In this document: positions 62,556-64,000 of the stretch, piece by piece
How positions within the stretch are numbered: the first letter of the stretch is position 1
Layout: the number at the start of each line of letters is the position of its first letter
Assembly (NCBI GenBank): GCA_963752855.1
Contig: CAVVZX010000042.1
Coordinates: 1-64,000, forward strand
From: DATJPW01 sp963752855
Lineage (GTDB): Bacteria > Desulfobacterota > Desulfomonilia > Desulfomonilales > Desulfomonilaceae
Reading direction: 5' to 3'
DNA: 64,000 nucleotides
Program-made: the position numbers and the translations under genes
Notes under the pieces: generated by a model
Seen by the model: the letters and a program-made list of their open reading frames with translations, nothing else
Database searches by the model: none
Told to the model about the DNA's origin: nothing

Positions 62556-64000
62556 TCAGCCTGCGATTTTCTTATACAAATCGTTTCCCTTGTCATCTAC
62601 AAGGATGAAAGCGGGAAAGTCCACGACTTCGATCCTCCAGACTGCTTCCATACCTAGTTCCGGGTAGTCGATACACTCAACCTTCTTGATGTTTTCCTCA
62701 GCCAGAAGCGCAGCCGGTCCGCCAATTGAGCCAAGGTAGAACCCGCCATGATTCTTGCATGCGTCGGTTACCTGCTGGCTTCGATTACCCTTGGCAATCA
62801 TGATCAGAGAGCCGCCCTCGGATTGTAAGAGGCCCACGTAAGAGTCCATGCGTCCAGCGGTCGTAGGCCCAAAAGAGCCTGAAGGCTTGCCGGGAGGGGT
62901 CTTGGCAGGACCTGCGTAGTAAACAGGATGGTCCTTCAGGTATTGAGGAATTCCCAAGTCCCTTTGTCCAGTCGCTCTTTGAACTTGGCGTGAGCTATGT
63001 CACGGGCCACAATGATGGTCCCGGTAAGTGACAGTTGGGCGCCGACCGGGAACTTTGAAAGCTCGGCAAGAACCTCTTTCATCGGGCGGTTCAAGTCGAT
63101 CTTCGCTACTCCGGACTCCTGCTTGCGCGGTACGCATCGGGGATCAGGCGGCCGGGCTCTCGCTCAAGCTCTTCGATCCAGATACCATCTTTATTGATCT
63201 TCGCTTTTGCGTTCCGGTCCGCAGAGCAGGAGACACCCATCCCGACAGGACAGGAAGCGCCATGGCGAGGGAGGCGTACGATCCGAACATCCAGGGCGAA
63301 ATATTTGCCTCCGAACTGAGCCCCGTAACCAATCTTCTGGGCAGCCTCCAGGACCTTTTTCTCGAGTTCCAGATCGCGAAAGGCTTGCCCGAGTTTATTT
63401 CCGTGGGTAGGGAGTCCATCCAGGTACTTGGTCGTGGCAAGTTTCACGGTCTTGAGGCACTCCTCGGCTGAGGTGCCCCCAATGACAAAGGCGAGATGAT
63501 ACGGCGGGCAAGCCGCAGGTACCAAGAGTTTTCATCTTTTCTACCAGGAATTTCTCCAGGGCCATGGGATTCAGGAGGGCCTTCGTCTCCTGGTAGAGCG
63601 CCGTTTTGTTAGCGGACCCGCCCCCTTTTGCAACGAAAAGGAAGTTGTATTCCATTCCATCCGTCGTGTACAGGTCGATTTGCGCCGGCAGATTGCAACC
63701 GGAGTTGACCTCTTGGTACATATCAGTCCCGACAGTCTGGGAATAGCGCAGGTTCTCTTCCGTATACGTCTTGTACACGCCGTTGCTTAGGTACTGCTTG
63801 TCGTCCACGCCTGTCCAGACCCGCTGACCTTTCTTTCCGACAATGGTCGCTGTGCCTGTGTCCTGGCAGAAAGGCAGTTCAAATTTGGCAGAAACCTCAG
63901 CGTTACGCATCAGCGCGAGGGCGACACATTTATCATTGTCAGAAGCCTCAGGGTCGGAAAGTATCGCTGCCACCTGTCCCAGGTGCTCACGGCGGAGCAG
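62556..64000 (-). CDS. fumA: Fumarate hydratase, class I (iron-sulfur), 5' end beyond the window, three frame breaks
   Basis: The enzyme interconverts fumarate and malate, working with the neighbouring SdhABCD. The gene reads in from the window edge (LLRREHLGQVAAILSDPEAS) with LPFCQDTGTATIVGKKGQRVWTG, SGCNLPAQIDLY and GGGSANKTALYQETKALL. After a break near 63520 comes VPAACPPYHLAFVIGGTSAEECLKT, after another near 63126 VAKIDLNRPMKEVLAEL...GTIIVARDIAHAKFKERLD, and after one near 62958 GIPQYLKDHPVYYAGPAKTP and the catalytic SFGPTTAGRMDSYV. One break fits an extra base, the other two a missing base. All parts of a class I fumarase are present in order, so this is a single gene with local errors. 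Confidence 0.85.

Overview
The window looks like a chromosomal contig from an anaerobic Desulfobacterota (former Deltaproteobacteria) organism, possibly Desulfomonile- or Syntrophobacter-like. This is inferred from the gene set: an anaerobic (cbi-type) cobalamin pathway with a short CbiX, a TAXI-type TRAP receptor, an NrfD/multihaem cytochrome module, DUF169, a CoA-transferase fused to a GNAT domain, a two-anchor succinate:quinone oxidoreductase, and many small dispersed palindromes. No rRNA, tRNA or CRISPR array was seen.

Layout. 1-2.2 kb: two tandem cysteine-rich exported paralogues, each with its own promoter and terminator. 2.2-10 kb: an MFS permease, a small lipoprotein, a CAP/SCP protein, a TAXI receptor, thiolase, LipB, an FtsX-type permease and a TPR protein. 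10.2-15.3 kb (minus strand): octahaem HAO-like cytochrome, tetrahaem cytochrome, NrfC-like ferredoxin, NrfD-like quinol subunit and a HEAT-repeat protein, probably one quinol-linked respiratory operon. 16-18.9 kb: a RecB-like nuclease fused to an IS66-like transposase, broken by an in-frame amber codon. 19.6-29.8 kb: ParE/RelE toxin-antitoxin pair, YkgJ-type protein, HypB, an ABC export operon, DUF169, an AMIN protein and several repeat clusters. 30-34.6 kb (minus strand): DUF4129-DUF4350-MoxR-DUF58. 35.1-55 kb: a cobalamin riboswitch followed by a long cobalamin operon (cobU, cobT, cobD-cobQ fusion, cbiB, cbiA, cbiC, cbiX, cbiMNQO, cbiD, then cbiE, cbiL, cbiF, cbiG, cbiH, cbiJ), interrupted between cbiD and cbiE by a restriction-modification pair. 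55-58.7 kb: DUF4337, CoA-transferase/GNAT, DUF5619 and a gene remnant. 59-64 kb: sdhA-C-D-B, convergent with a class I fumarase that runs off the end.

A recurring property is single-base reading-frame breaks inside otherwise well-conserved genes: about 23 events, some 19 of them behaving as one extra base. They hit core genes such as cobT, cbiA, cbiG and fumarase, so I read most of them as assembly or read errors rather than decay. For these genes I give the whole span as one CDS and state where the frame changes.

The most interesting items are the HAO-like/NrfCD respiratory module, the nuclease-transposase fusion with its amber codon, the restriction-modification pair inserted in the cobalamin operon, the Cys-rich tandem paralogues with a shared translation-initiation block, and the dense set of dispersed hairpin repeats.
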